Shown: in pieces, positions 57,001-64,000 of the stretch
Layout of the letters: each line of letters starts with the position of its first letter
Position numbering within the stretch: the first letter of the stretch is position 1
Source: Ovis canadensis
Taxonomy: Eukaryota; Chordata; Mammalia; Artiodactyla; Bovidae
Reading direction: 5' to 3'
Assembly (NCBI RefSeq): GCF_042477335.2
Contig: NC_091263.1
Location: 72,286,501 to 72,350,500, forward strand
DNA length: 64,000 bases
Made by a program: the position numbers and the translations under genes
Notes under the pieces: generated by a model
The model's input: only the letters and a program-made list of their open reading frames with translations
Told to the model about the DNA's origin: nothing
The model's database searches: none

Positions 57001-60000
57001 CGGAGCGTCACGCAGCCTACAGGACCTCAGGAATCTCCCTGCGCGCTGATCAGGGGCGATGTCCCAGGGGTGAGGCAAGTGACCGGGACACACGAAACAG
57101 TGGGGGAGTCGCTGGCCCGGGGGGGTGCAGGGGAGGGGGGCTGCCTTACCAGGGAATGTGTTTCTTAAACCATCTGAATGCTGTTAATGGGCGCATAGCA
57201 CCTTCACAAAAATTAAGGTTCTTACAAAGGCTTGCAAGGGGCCAGCAGTGCAGACGTTCTAGGAACGGAACGAAAGTCCTCCCGTCAATCAGGGGTTGTC
57301 ATAACAGAGCCCGAAGTGGGCTCACGGCCAAAGTAACCAACATCCTTTCCAAAGTCATCTCGGGGGTAGCTGGGAGGCCGAAGAGCATGCAGGCCCATCG
57401 GAATCCCTCTGGAGGGGACACAGTTTGAAGGACCCTTTCCTATTGGATGCCCACGAGGCACGGCCCAGATTTGTTGGGTCTTCCCTCTCTGGTGCACGGG
57501 ACTGCTCGGTAAACTGTAGAGTGCCGGGCCCCAGAGGGAGGGAGGGCCTGCCGTGGTGCCCTGCCCTTCGCCAGTGCCTCCAACCTCCCCGGAGGCTGCA
57601 CAAGTTCCCCCAAATCTGGCTGCATCGCCCCAAACCTGCCCCCACCCGTCCTGGCCCCTTCTGCTCCCGAGCGCTGTTTCAGCAGCCTCGTCAGTGATAT
57701 TCCAGCCTCCACTCTCACCCCAGTCTGTTCTTATGAAGACAGAACCTGGCAACGCCCAAGGCAGGTGACGCTCGGCCTCTGCCCACACCTCCCGAGGCTC
57801 CCACCTACCTGCCCCAATCCCTCCTGCCTCCCTGAACAGGCTGGCCACGCACTCTGACAGTCAGCCGCAGACATCTTAAAGAGACAGGGTGGTGCCTGTT
57901 AAGAAGAGGCTGGGGCCACGGGCATACAGGGACAAGTTCCGTGCACAGCCTCCTCATCCCCAGGGCCGCCGCCCCTCCTCCCTGAGCCGCACTGGCTTCT
58001 GGTATGTGCCCTGAACAGGTCCAGCCCTCCCCGGCCTCGGGACCTTTGAACTGGCTGCGCCCCACCCCTTCACCAAGGCAGTTTTTCCTGGCCACCCGAC
58101 GGGAAAAGCACTCCCGGTCACTCTCTTTCCCTCCCTCTCTAGGCTTTTTCTCCCTTCACGTATCATTGCTCGTTTATTACAATGCTACTCGCACCATCTG
58201 TCTCATGTCTGTCTGTCCTACGAAAGCGTCGTCTTCATGGAGGCAGGGCCTGCGTCTGTCCTGACTGTTGCTGGGTCCAGAACAGCGCCTGGCACATAGT
58301 GAGTGCTCAACAGACATAAGCAGAGTCGATTAATTACACCCATTTGCTTGATGGGGAAACTGAGGCTCAGAGAGGTTCAGGAATTCACTTGAAATTACCC
58401 AGGTTTTAAAAAAACAAAAACAATCAACCCTAGGCCTGGTTCTTTTTCTCTGATGCCACCCTGCGGACCACTGGGTATGATGCTATCCTTGGTGAGAGGC
58501 CCCAGCAGCCCAGGCTTCTCCGCACCCCTCACACAGAGAGGAGGAGATCGAGAGGTGAGCTGCATTCTTGTCCCAGAATAGGACTGATTCATTCCAGGGT
58601 GGGATCCAAAAAAAAACCGCCTGGACGTCTGTTTGGAGTCGGCTGCCCCGCTGCCGTCCAGCCGGCACTCAGAGATGTAAATACGTCCTCCGAGTGGGCC
58701 AAATCGTTTCCTTTTGAATGCCGGCCAGCCATTTATTGGCGATAGCTCTTCCCTGGAGACTGGCGGAGGCAACAATTATAAAAGAGCCCGTCCGCCCCGA
58801 GAAGGAGGCCACACAGGGCTCTCTCCACGCCGCCTCCACCTTCTGACAGCTGTAGGGGGAGATTGGCTGAGCAGGGCTTGTTTGCAAATATGACTCATTT
58901 CTTTGATTCTAATAAAGTCTAATGATATGTGCTGAGCTCCCAGGGGGCCCTGGAGGAACTGGGGAGGAAGGCATGGCTCCAGGCTGATGGAGGGCATCTG
59001 GCCAGATCTGACCCCGCCTGTCCTCCAGGGCCGGGGGGCAACAAACAGGACCCCCGGGACAGAGGTGACCTCAGGGCAGGGGTGAGCAGGATGGGGCGGG
59101 CTGCAGGCAGAGACTCTGCCTTTGCATCTCCGAGTGACTCAAGAGTTCAATTCCAAAGCTGGCGTGAAATGACCGTCTCAGGGTCCCAGGCACCCTTCAA
59201 GGGAGAAGGGCATCTCATCGGCTCCCACTGGGGTTGGCGCCTCAGTGTGCTGCAGACGGGGTGGGTGTGGGGATCCAGGCCAAGAGGAGACCCCAGGTGT
59301 CACCTGAGGGTGGGGTCCCATGCACACACACGTGGTACAACGTTACCAGTGCCTGCAGACTTGCCCTGGACTTACGGCCGGTGGGGACGCAGTCACGAGA
59401 GGAGGTGTTCAGGGCTGAGCTCTCTGCTACACCGAGCTGCCTGTGTGACCTTGGGCAAGTCGCTTAACCACTCTGATCCTCAGTGTCCCACCTAATAAGC
59501 CAGGCCCGAGGCCCATGCTCTTTAACCCTCAGCCAAGCGATGAGGTGATGGGGACCTCGCTACCTCTGAGAACCCTGGAGACGGGTGACCGCCCTGAGGC
59601 CGGGCAGCTGGGCCCCCAGGCTAGAGTCAGGGTCCCTGTTCTAGGATCGAGGGGATGGCAGCATGGCCAGCGGCTGTCCACTAGCTCCTCGTGGAAAACC
59701 AGAGAGGGAGGTGGGCCTGGCAGGGATGAGCGTCCAGGCCCTTCCCTGTTGGGGGCCAGGAGGAAGGCTCGGCTCTATGGCGCCTAGTTATCTAGAAGCC
59801 CAGGTGGCTCCTGAGCACTGCCAGGCCTCATGTGCAAAAGGAGCAGCCAGCTCAGGGTCCCACGTGTCTGGTGCAGCTGAGAGGGTGAAGAAAGCGAAGG
59901 CCAGGGCTGGGCTTTGGCTTCAAGGACCGGGAGACTGGCCTTGAGAAGATGCTCACGGCTCGGCAGCCCAGTGGGTACCAGCCAGCGACACCTCAGTCCC

Positions 60001-63000
60001 ATCCCAGCAAGCCTCTCTCCGTGGACACCCCAGAGCTAGTCACTGCAAGGCCGGTGGCTATTCTGAGGGGAAATCGTACAAGCTGAGCTTCACCCTTAAG
60101 GGAAACCCATCTTCTGATGGCCAAGCCCCCTGAGGCCCTGCATACAGTCGGTGCTTAATATATGTGTCCCAGCCTGTCTCTCCCTAGTATGTTCCTTGAG
60201 CAGGTCCAGAGAACACAGATGTAATCACGTGATTCTCCGCCCCTTCTCTAGCTCCTGTGGCTCCTCCTCCCAGAAAACGAAGTGCATCCTCCTCTGCCGA
60301 GCGTCCAAGGCTCCACCCTTCTCCCTGGCTCCGCACGTCCTACGCGTGGGCCAAACCAAGGACGTGCTGCCACTCGTGAGCTTTACGACCGCCATGCCTC
60401 AGCATGGCTGTTCCTTCTGTCTAGGCTGTCTTTCCCTCTTTTTCTGGCCTAGTGAACTCCTACTCATCCCCCAAAGCCCAGCTCACCTGGCCCCTCTGTT
60501 TGCTGACAGGGAAACGAGGCCAGAGAGAGGGAGTGATGTGCTGCCCCAGGCTAACCCTAACCCTCCCTGGCTGGGGCAAGCCTACAAGCACGGAAAAGCC
60601 AGGAGAGGCTTCCAAACTGAGAGATGACGTGTCTGGCTTCACAGCTGACTGCAGAGACGCACCTGTAACGGGGTGAGGTGGGGGGAGACGGGGGTCTTCC
60701 GGGGGTGGGGAGGACAGCCATCTGGTTATACTCTACACAGAGAGCTTAGGGGACCAGACAGGGGTGGGGTCTGAGGCTGAAGCTGAGAGGAGCTGGGGAC
60801 GACTCCTAGATGTGTTCCCTCCATAAACAGCCTCCATGAAGAGGGGATGAAATGCCGAGAGCAAGTCCCTGGGACGATGCTCACGGGCATTCTCTCTCCT
60901 TCGCCCTCTTCACACCCAAGAGAAGGGGAGGCCTTTGAAGGCAGGCAGCCTCGGCCCCTCCGGTGGCAGGCAGGTCCTCTCGGCCAAGCCTCCTCCTCCA
61001 GGGACTACAGTCTTCCCCAGGGTATCTGTGGACATTCAGCCAGGGCCCATGGAAGGCTGCAAAGGCTGGTGGGGCGGGGAGGCCGGGTGGGCGGTGGGCA
61101 GTCTCTGGACGGAGCTGCTCTCTGTGGACCATGCGGGCCAGGGAAGGGAGCTGGGGTGCTCAGGATGGGGGTTCTGGAAGGCAGGAGCCCTGGAGTCCCC
61201 CAGCAGGGCCCAGGCTGGGGGACAGGCACGGGAGAAGGCACGGGAGAGGACCTCACGGATCACGAGGGCTCAGGCCTGAGACAGAGGGGACAGCCCCTCT
61301 GTGATGGGGGGGGGTCACACGGGCATCAGGAAGGGGCCATTCTTAGTGCCCCCGAAGTTGAGCCTCAGGTGTCCCTGGGCAGGGGGCAGTTTCATCCACA
61401 ACGGGGACACTAAGTAGACAGGGATGGTCATGCAGGGTCACATTCTGTTGGTGGGGGGTGGGGGGTGTCCTACCGCCCTGGGAGGGCAGGATTACGACCT
61501 CCCCAAGTACAGCTCAGGACGCTGAGGCTCAGAGAGGAAGAGGCACCAGCCCCAGCCAGCACTGGCAGAGCGGCGGCCCCCTCCCAGGCGGCCAACCTGC
61601 GCCCGGGGCAGTGAGGCCCTGGCGGGCACCAGAGGGGCTGGGTGGAGTGCCGGCATCCTGGGTGGGGCAGGCCCTGGGTGGTCAGGCTGTGCCAGGCACA
61701 GCAGAGAACGGACAGGGCCCTGGCCTCTGGCCCCATTCAAGTGAGAAGAAAGAAATGCCTGCATTTCTTTGTCTGCCAACTCAGCTGTCCAGGGATGGCG
61801 GGGGCGGGGTGGGGGGGTGGTTTGTGCCTGTAAAGGTCTTTGTCTGCAAGCGGAAAACACCTCTGAGGAAAGAACCCATTTGCAGGAGCCTCGGGACGTG
61901 AGCACATCCTGAAGGCCTGAGGTCAGGAGGGAGACGTGGATTACCTGGGGGAGTGGCCGAGTGGCCCTTTCCAGCCTGAGTCCCCGCCCCCCCTCACCGG
62001 CCCTGATGATCGGCTGGGAACAGCCAGCGCTTAGCTCCCTCTTCTGTGGTGCCGGGGCCAGATTCTAAGAGGGGGAGAGGCTCCTCGACGCAGCAAATCC
62101 ACACACGAAGGAGAGGGAGTCTTGTCTGGCGGCGGCAAGGCCGTCCCTTAACACAGTTCCCTGCCCTGGCTCTCACCCCACGCGGGGCCTTGCCTGCTCC
62201 TTCCAGGGTTGGAGGGGCTGCTGAGTACCCGTTTAACAGCTTGTGGAGAGCAGGGAAAGCAAGGCACTCATCCGTTTTTGATGGGCTCCCAGCACTGGGT
62301 TAGAAGGACGACCCTGTACGTCAGCGAAGAGCTACCCGACTCCAGGCCTCCGTGGTCCGCCCTCCCCAGGACTGGCCGTGTGTACGCATCTCACTGGCTA
62401 TAGCGTGGGCAACTTCAAAACATGCCCGTAATTCTCCTTCCTCTCCTAACGAGACGGAGCCTATTCCCCCACCTCTTGCCTCTTGAGTCTCAGGCCTCTT
62501 TTTGGCCAACGGGACCTTAACAAAAATGGTACCAGCAAAAGCTGGAAAAGTGCTCTCACACTGGGGCTTTCCCGTGTGTTGTTTTGGGATGCTCAGCTGC
62601 CTCGGAACAAGCCCAGGCTAGCCTGCAGGGTGATGAGACTATAGGGACCGGCTGCCTGTGGCACCCCAGCCAGGAGCCAGCCAGTCTCCAAAAGAGTGAC
62701 CCCAATGCCATACAGCTGACCTAACGTGGGGAGCCCAGCAAAGCCCAGAAGAACTGCCCAGCCAAGCTTTGTCCCAGCTGCCAAGTAGCAGGACCATGAG
62801 TCAAACAAATGGCCGCTCCAATTTGGCGATGGGTGTTACACAGCAAATGCTAACTGATACATATGTTTCACTCTATCTACTCACCTGCTCACTTGAGTAA
62901 CTACTTCAAGCTTCCTATATGCCTTTTTTTTCCCCCACTCTGGGCAATAACAGGTTTGATGTGCTAACTATATATATATTTTTCTAAAATACATTAAGAA

Positions 63001-63592
63001 AACTATATCATTTTCAGACAACATAAGGACATATACCTGCCTTTGGGAAACAATCCTCACAGAGATCCCATGGGTGTAGGAACGATTCATTGCCCTCATT
63101 TGACAGTTAAGGAAACTGAGGCTCAGAAAGGGGCAGTGACTTGCTGGAGGTCAAACAGCCAATAAAATGGCAGAACTGAGATTCAAGTCCAGGCCTGTCT
63201 GAGACCAAAGGCATGGATTTATCTCCAAATCTGCACCCCCTCTTCCACCCACCCCACCGCAAGGAAGTGGCTCCCACACCCCTAGGGAGAAGATGAGGGC
63301 AAGGGGTGCCCTCTGCCCCCACCCCACCCCCTCCTTCCTCCGCGAGGCCAGCCTTACTCCCAGAACTCGATGACAGGGGAGGTGAAGTTGGTGGTGCTAT
63401 TGGAGACCCAGAGGCTCCGGTTCTTCCGCAAGGTGTCCTCCAGGCAATGGGGCGTGTTCCAGCTGTGGTTGCATTTTGCCCAGGGGAGCTCCGACTGGAA
63501 GGACTGGAATAGGTAGTACGTGGCCCAGGCGAGGATGACGATGTAGTATATGTTCAGGAGGGACACGATCACGATGGAGGCATAGCCGATGC
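32750..63592 (-). CDS. SLC6A6: SLC6A6, taurine transporter TauT, residues ~122-620 (eleven exons, partial gene)
   Basis: Seen: eleven - strand exons join in one frame and end at TGA (32750-32752). Aligned from memory to human TauT, the first residue is about G122 and the end is residue 620, the human length, with no gain or loss. Known: SLC6A6 carries taurine and beta-alanine into cells with Na+ and Cl-, as a 12-TM plasma-membrane protein of the neurotransmitter:sodium symporter fold. The window covers TM3-TM12 and the cytoplasmic tail; TM1-2 and the promoter are to the right. Visible marks: glycosylated loop between TM3 and TM4, unwound-helix motif [16 protein letters not shown] in TM6, LGLDSQ at the end of TM8, and Ser322 before the sixth exon border. 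One intron uses a GC donor (46203-46204). Confidence 0.97.
32891..35154 (-). other. SLC6A6 intron before the last exon
   Basis: Mostly unique and GC-rich, with a MIR-like remnant near 32950-33050 (tgtgaccttcgccaaac). Long open frames on either strand lack any domain and are treated as chance. Confidence 0.55.
35155..35325 (-). CDS. SLC6A6: SLC6A6 exon: TM11 end and TM12
   Basis: The acceptor is cccacag| and the donor GTG|gtgagc (171 bp, residues 518-574, phase 0 at both ends). It reads [17 protein letters not shown], then TM12 [20 protein letters not shown] and [11 protein letters not shown]. Confidence 0.96.
35326..36413 (-). other. SLC6A6 intron with a Bov-tA SINE
   Basis: The antisense-oriented (window - strand) SINE lies at 35763-35985. 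The rest is unrecognised GC-rich sequence. Confidence 0.7.
35763..35985 (-). mobile_element. Bov-tA/Bov-A2 SINE
   Basis: Starts ggtgccaagtcgcttcactt, contains gcaaggatgctggagtgggt and ends at the tRNA-like head ccatctgggaagccc. It is on the same strand as SLC6A6. Confidence 0.88.
36414..36514 (-). CDS. SLC6A6: SLC6A6 exon: loop after TM10 and start of TM11
   Basis: The acceptor is cttgcag| and the donor ACC|gtgagt (101 bp, residues 484-517). It reads [20 protein letters not shown], then [13 protein letters not shown]. Residue 485 is Ser where I remember Gly in human. Confidence 0.96.
36515..37085 (-). other. SLC6A6 intron, no feature recognised
   Basis: Unique-looking intron between the TM10 and TM11 exons. 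Confidence 0.5.
37086..37188 (-). CDS. SLC6A6: SLC6A6 exon: TM10
   Basis: The acceptor is ttcgcag| and the donor G|gtgagt (103 bp, residues 450-484). It reads [20 protein letters not shown] then [15 protein letters not shown]. Confidence 0.97.
37189..38220 (-). other. SLC6A6 intron with a SINE fragment
   Basis: A SINE piece lies at 37350-37438, followed by an AT-rich stretch to ~37510 and GC-rich unique sequence. Confidence 0.6.
37350..37438 (-). mobile_element. Bov-A2 SINE fragment
   Basis: agtgaagtcgctcagtcgtg through gggactttccaggca. Only the 3' third of the element is present. Confidence 0.85.
38221..38358 (-). CDS. SLC6A6: SLC6A6 exon: intracellular loop 4 and TM9
   Basis: The acceptor is ccccag| and the donor GAG|gtaggt (138 bp, residues 404-449, phase 0 at both ends). 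It reads [20 protein letters not shown], then [20 protein letters not shown] of TM9. Confidence 0.96.
39984..40193 (-). mobile_element. Bov-tA/Bov-A2 SINE
   Basis: Starts gtctcagtcgctcagtcgtg, contains ggacactggaggggtttgcc and ends gccgctggggaagccct. Confidence 0.88.
41982..42056. repeat. Two TG tracts close to an SLC6A6 exon
   Basis: TG runs lie at 41982-42009 and 42021-42056, separated by ctgctacaggc. The second ends 127 bp downstream of the TM8 exon donor in transcript order. Confidence 0.92.
42183..42295 (-). CDS. SLC6A6: SLC6A6 exon: extracellular loop 4 and TM8
   Basis: The acceptor is ccttag| and the donor CAG|gtatgt (113 bp, residues 366-403). It reads [17 protein letters not shown], then TM8 [16 protein letters not shown]. 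The Asp-Ser near its end belong to the Na2 site region of this fold. Confidence 0.97.
42296..45943 (-). other. SLC6A6 intron (3.6 kb), mostly unique
   Basis: No clear recent mobile element. An A-rich patch lies near 43266-43310 and a G run at 45292-45301. Confidence 0.5.
45944..46068 (-). CDS. SLC6A6: SLC6A6 exon: TM7
   Basis: The acceptor is acatag| and the donor TCAG|gtatgg (125 bp, residues 324-366). It reads [20 protein letters not shown] then [20 protein letters not shown], typical of TM7 and the start of extracellular loop 4. Confidence 0.96.
46069..46204 (-). other. SLC6A6: 136-bp GC-AG intron of SLC6A6
   Basis: In transcript orientation it begins gcaagtgttg and ends gtaacatag. A GT four bases in (aa|gtgttg) would shift the frame. 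Retention would read ~33 codons into a stop at about 46102. The pyrimidine tract before the acceptor is poor. Confidence 0.9.
46205..46308 (-). CDS. SLC6A6: SLC6A6 exon: TM6 and Ser322, ending at a GC splice donor
   Basis: The acceptor is tcccag| (104 bp, residues 290-324). TM6 carries [18 protein letters not shown], part of the substrate and Na+ site in this family. It is followed by YKYNSYR with Ser322, the reported PKC target in TauT. The donor is AG|gcaagt rather than gt. The next exon needs exactly this cut to complete the Arg324 codon. Confidence 0.95.
46309..47475 (-). other. SLC6A6 intron with a MIR-like remnant
   Basis: Positions ~46585-46640 read ggagcctcagttttcacacctgtaaagtggg-like MIR core text, followed by a T-run at 46655-46667. 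The rest is unrecognised. Confidence 0.5.
47476..47610 (-). CDS. SLC6A6: SLC6A6 exon: TM5
   Basis: The acceptor is cctgcag| and the donor GAG|gtaccg (135 bp, residues 245-289). It holds [20 protein letters not shown] (TM5), then [15 protein letters not shown] and RLEDPE. Confidence 0.96.
48100..48260 (-). mobile_element. MIR-like remnant
   Basis: Contains gtgtgaccttgggcatgatg, tttaccctctctgggcct and tgtgtacaatggggatt, the order expected for antisense MIR. Confidence 0.6.
50261..50734. repeat. Compound TG/TCTG array, ~470 bp
   Basis: tgtgtctg and tgtgtatgtctg units repeat with longer-order periodicity (blocks such as gtctgcgtctgagtgtgtat recur). Open frames across it are artefacts. Confidence 0.93.
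51315..51440 (+). mobile_element. MIR-like remnant
   Basis: cccatttcacacaggcggaa and actgaggctccgg open the typical MIR core; acaccaggtctgcagaggcc lies near its end. Confidence 0.5.
51590..51740 (-). mobile_element. MIR-like remnant
   Basis: aagctgtgtagacgtgaaca, caacctctctgccccaccat and ttctgtaaagcggagtagga follow the antisense MIR order. Confidence 0.5.
52915..53450. repeat. Degenerate taac-rich tandem repeat interrupted by a MER5-like element
   Basis: Short words such as gttaacagctaat, ggtaacagattaac, gttacaggctaacag and ggttaac recur at ~52925-53200 and again at 53390-53450. Positions ~53235-53360 resemble MER5A (cttctcaaacctcagtgcac, ttctgattctgtaggtctgg). Confidence 0.5.
53235..53360 (+). 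mobile_element. MER5A-like DNA transposon remnant
   Basis: gcttctcaaacctcagtgca, ttctgattctgtaggtctgg and ggtctacatttctaaa match the order of MER5A, a short non-autonomous hAT element. Confidence 0.6.
53456..53796 (+). mobile_element. BovB LINE 3' end, sense
   Basis: Starts gtcccttggactgcaaggag and ends agagtcggacacgactgagt followed by a gaact microsatellite tail. A 119-codon open frame of the reverse transcriptase C terminus remains. It is antisense to SLC6A6. Confidence 0.92.
54085..54217 (-). CDS. SLC6A6: SLC6A6 exon: end of loop 2 and TM4
   Basis: The acceptor is cttgaag| and the donor AAA|gtgagt (133 bp, residues 200-244). It reads [17 protein letters not shown], then TM4 [17 protein letters not shown] and KGVKSTGK. 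Confidence 0.96.
54425..54560 (-). mobile_element. MIR-like remnant
   Basis: aggcaagttacgttaaaccc and cctcagtttcctcgtctgtg are the antisense MIR core. Confidence 0.65.
55735..55875 (+). mobile_element. MIR-like remnant
   Basis: ttttacagatggggaaaact, acacatggccagcaggtggc and ggtactctcccggctccact follow the MIR order. Confidence 0.65.
56684..56897 (+). mobile_element. Bov-tA SINE
   Basis: Starts gggcttcccaggtggcctta, contains cgggttcgatccctgggctg and ends agtcggacacaactgagcga. It is antisense to SLC6A6. Confidence 0.92.
58335..58410 (+). mobile_element. MIR-like remnant
   Basis: catttgcttgatggggaaac and tgaggctcagagaggttcag are MIR core text. Confidence 0.6.
63090..63215 (+). mobile_element. 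MIR-like remnant close to the TM3 exon
   Basis: ttgacagttaaggaaactga, ggctcagaaaggggcagtga and gattcaagtccaggcctgtc follow the MIR order and are fairly well kept. Confidence 0.7.
63358..63592 (-). CDS. SLC6A6: SLC6A6 exon: TM3 and the glycosylated extracellular loop 2
   Basis: The acceptor is ctcgcag| and the donor GA|gtaagg (235 bp, residues ~122-200). TM3 reads [20 protein letters not shown]. The loop has Cys162 and Cys171, expected to form the family disulfide, and sequons NHS (163), NRS (179), NST (186) and NFT (190). Confidence 0.96.
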
Positions 63593-64000
63593 CTGCGAGC
63601 GGGGGCAAGGGAGACGGGGATCGGAGGGAGGCCAGACCCGCCAGGCCACACCCTCAACCAGGAGCCCCTGGGATCTGCAGGCCTGGGGCCAGCAGGGGCC
63701 CTTCAACAGGGACCAGCAAACAAGTGTAGCAGGAACGCATGGCTGTGTGGATGGATAGGAAAATGACGGATGCTCAGACGAGTCAGACAGCTGGACAAAC
63801 TGACGGATGTGCAGAAGAGGGGTAAGCCGATGACTGGATGAACGGATGGACAGATGGGTGGATGGATGGAGGGATGGATGGGCAGATCAATGGATGAATG
63901 GATGGACGCATAGACGGATGGCTGGATGGACTCAGGTGAATGGCTGGATGTTGGAATGATGGATGGATACTCACTTTGTTGGATGGATGGTGGTTGATTG
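63593..64000 (-). other. SLC6A6 intron upstream of the TM3 exon, continues past the window
   Basis: Short unique stretch, then a ggat-type tandem repeat from ~63748 to the window end. Confidence 0.8.
63748..64000. repeat. Degenerate (GGAT)n minisatellite
   Basis: Units such as ggatggatgg, gatgaatggatg and ggacagatgg dominate to the edge of the window. The array continues beyond it. Confidence 0.85.

Larger units (their letters stand above)
54218..63357 (-). other. SLC6A6 intron (9.1 kb)
   Basis: It holds MIR-like remnants (~54425-54560, ~54625-54680, ~55735-55875, ~58335-58410, ~59440-59500, ~63090-63215) and one Bov-tA SINE (56684-56897). The remainder is mostly GC-rich and unique-looking. 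No additional exon could be supported. Confidence 0.65.

Noticed and set aside
60548..60565. Telomere-like taaccctaaccct
   Set aside because: Only two units inside ordinary intron sequence, too short to be an interstitial telomere tract.

Overview
This is a mammalian nuclear window, and its mobile elements point to a ruminant (cattle, sheep, goat or a relative). It carries many Bov-tA/Bov-A2 and CHR-type tRNA-derived SINEs and several BovB (RTE-class) LINE pieces, on top of older L1, MIR and MER5-like remnants. Coding sequence is split into short exons with ordinary splice sites. No bacterial or viral gene content was seen apart from one probable old LTR fragment.

Two protein-coding genes point at each other tail to tail. 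On the + strand, positions 1-11.6 kb hold the 3' end of GRIP2 (glutamate receptor-interacting protein 2, also ABP): eight exons for the last ~399 residues (PDZ6, an acidic linker, PDZ7, stop at 9565-9567), then a ~2 kb 3'UTR with two AATAAA hexamers near 11.5 kb. On the - strand, positions 64-29 kb hold SLC6A6 (TauT, the Na+/Cl- dependent taurine transporter). Eleven exons encode residues 122 to 620, from TM3 to the C terminus. A SINE-free region of about 3.7 kb at 29.03-32.75 kb fits its 3'UTR. All exon phases join without a break, and the transporter ends at exactly 620 residues when anchored on the human numbering as I remember it. Both promoters and 5' exons lie outside the window. GRIP2 next to SLC6A6 is a known mammalian neighbourhood (human 3p25), which supports GRIP2 over GRIP1.

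The ~17.5 kb between the two 3' ends (11.6-29.0 kb) is largely retrotransposon: same-strand L1 3' ends, a layered BovB-in-BovB-in-L1 nest with visible target-site duplications, an inverted SINE cluster, a 360-bp CA-rich array grown inside an L1, and a probable ERV LTR tail. Within the genes, introns hold scattered SINEs, MIR remnants and several simple repeats.

I did not find a new gene system. The points most worth a second look are a GC-AG intron of only 136 bp in SLC6A6, right after the codon for the Ser322 phosphorylation site; the nested, inverted BovB structure at 20.2-23.65 kb; an apparent extra N-glycosylation sequon in the transporter; and the fact that the transporter ends in a class I PDZ ligand while its neighbour encodes a PDZ scaffold.
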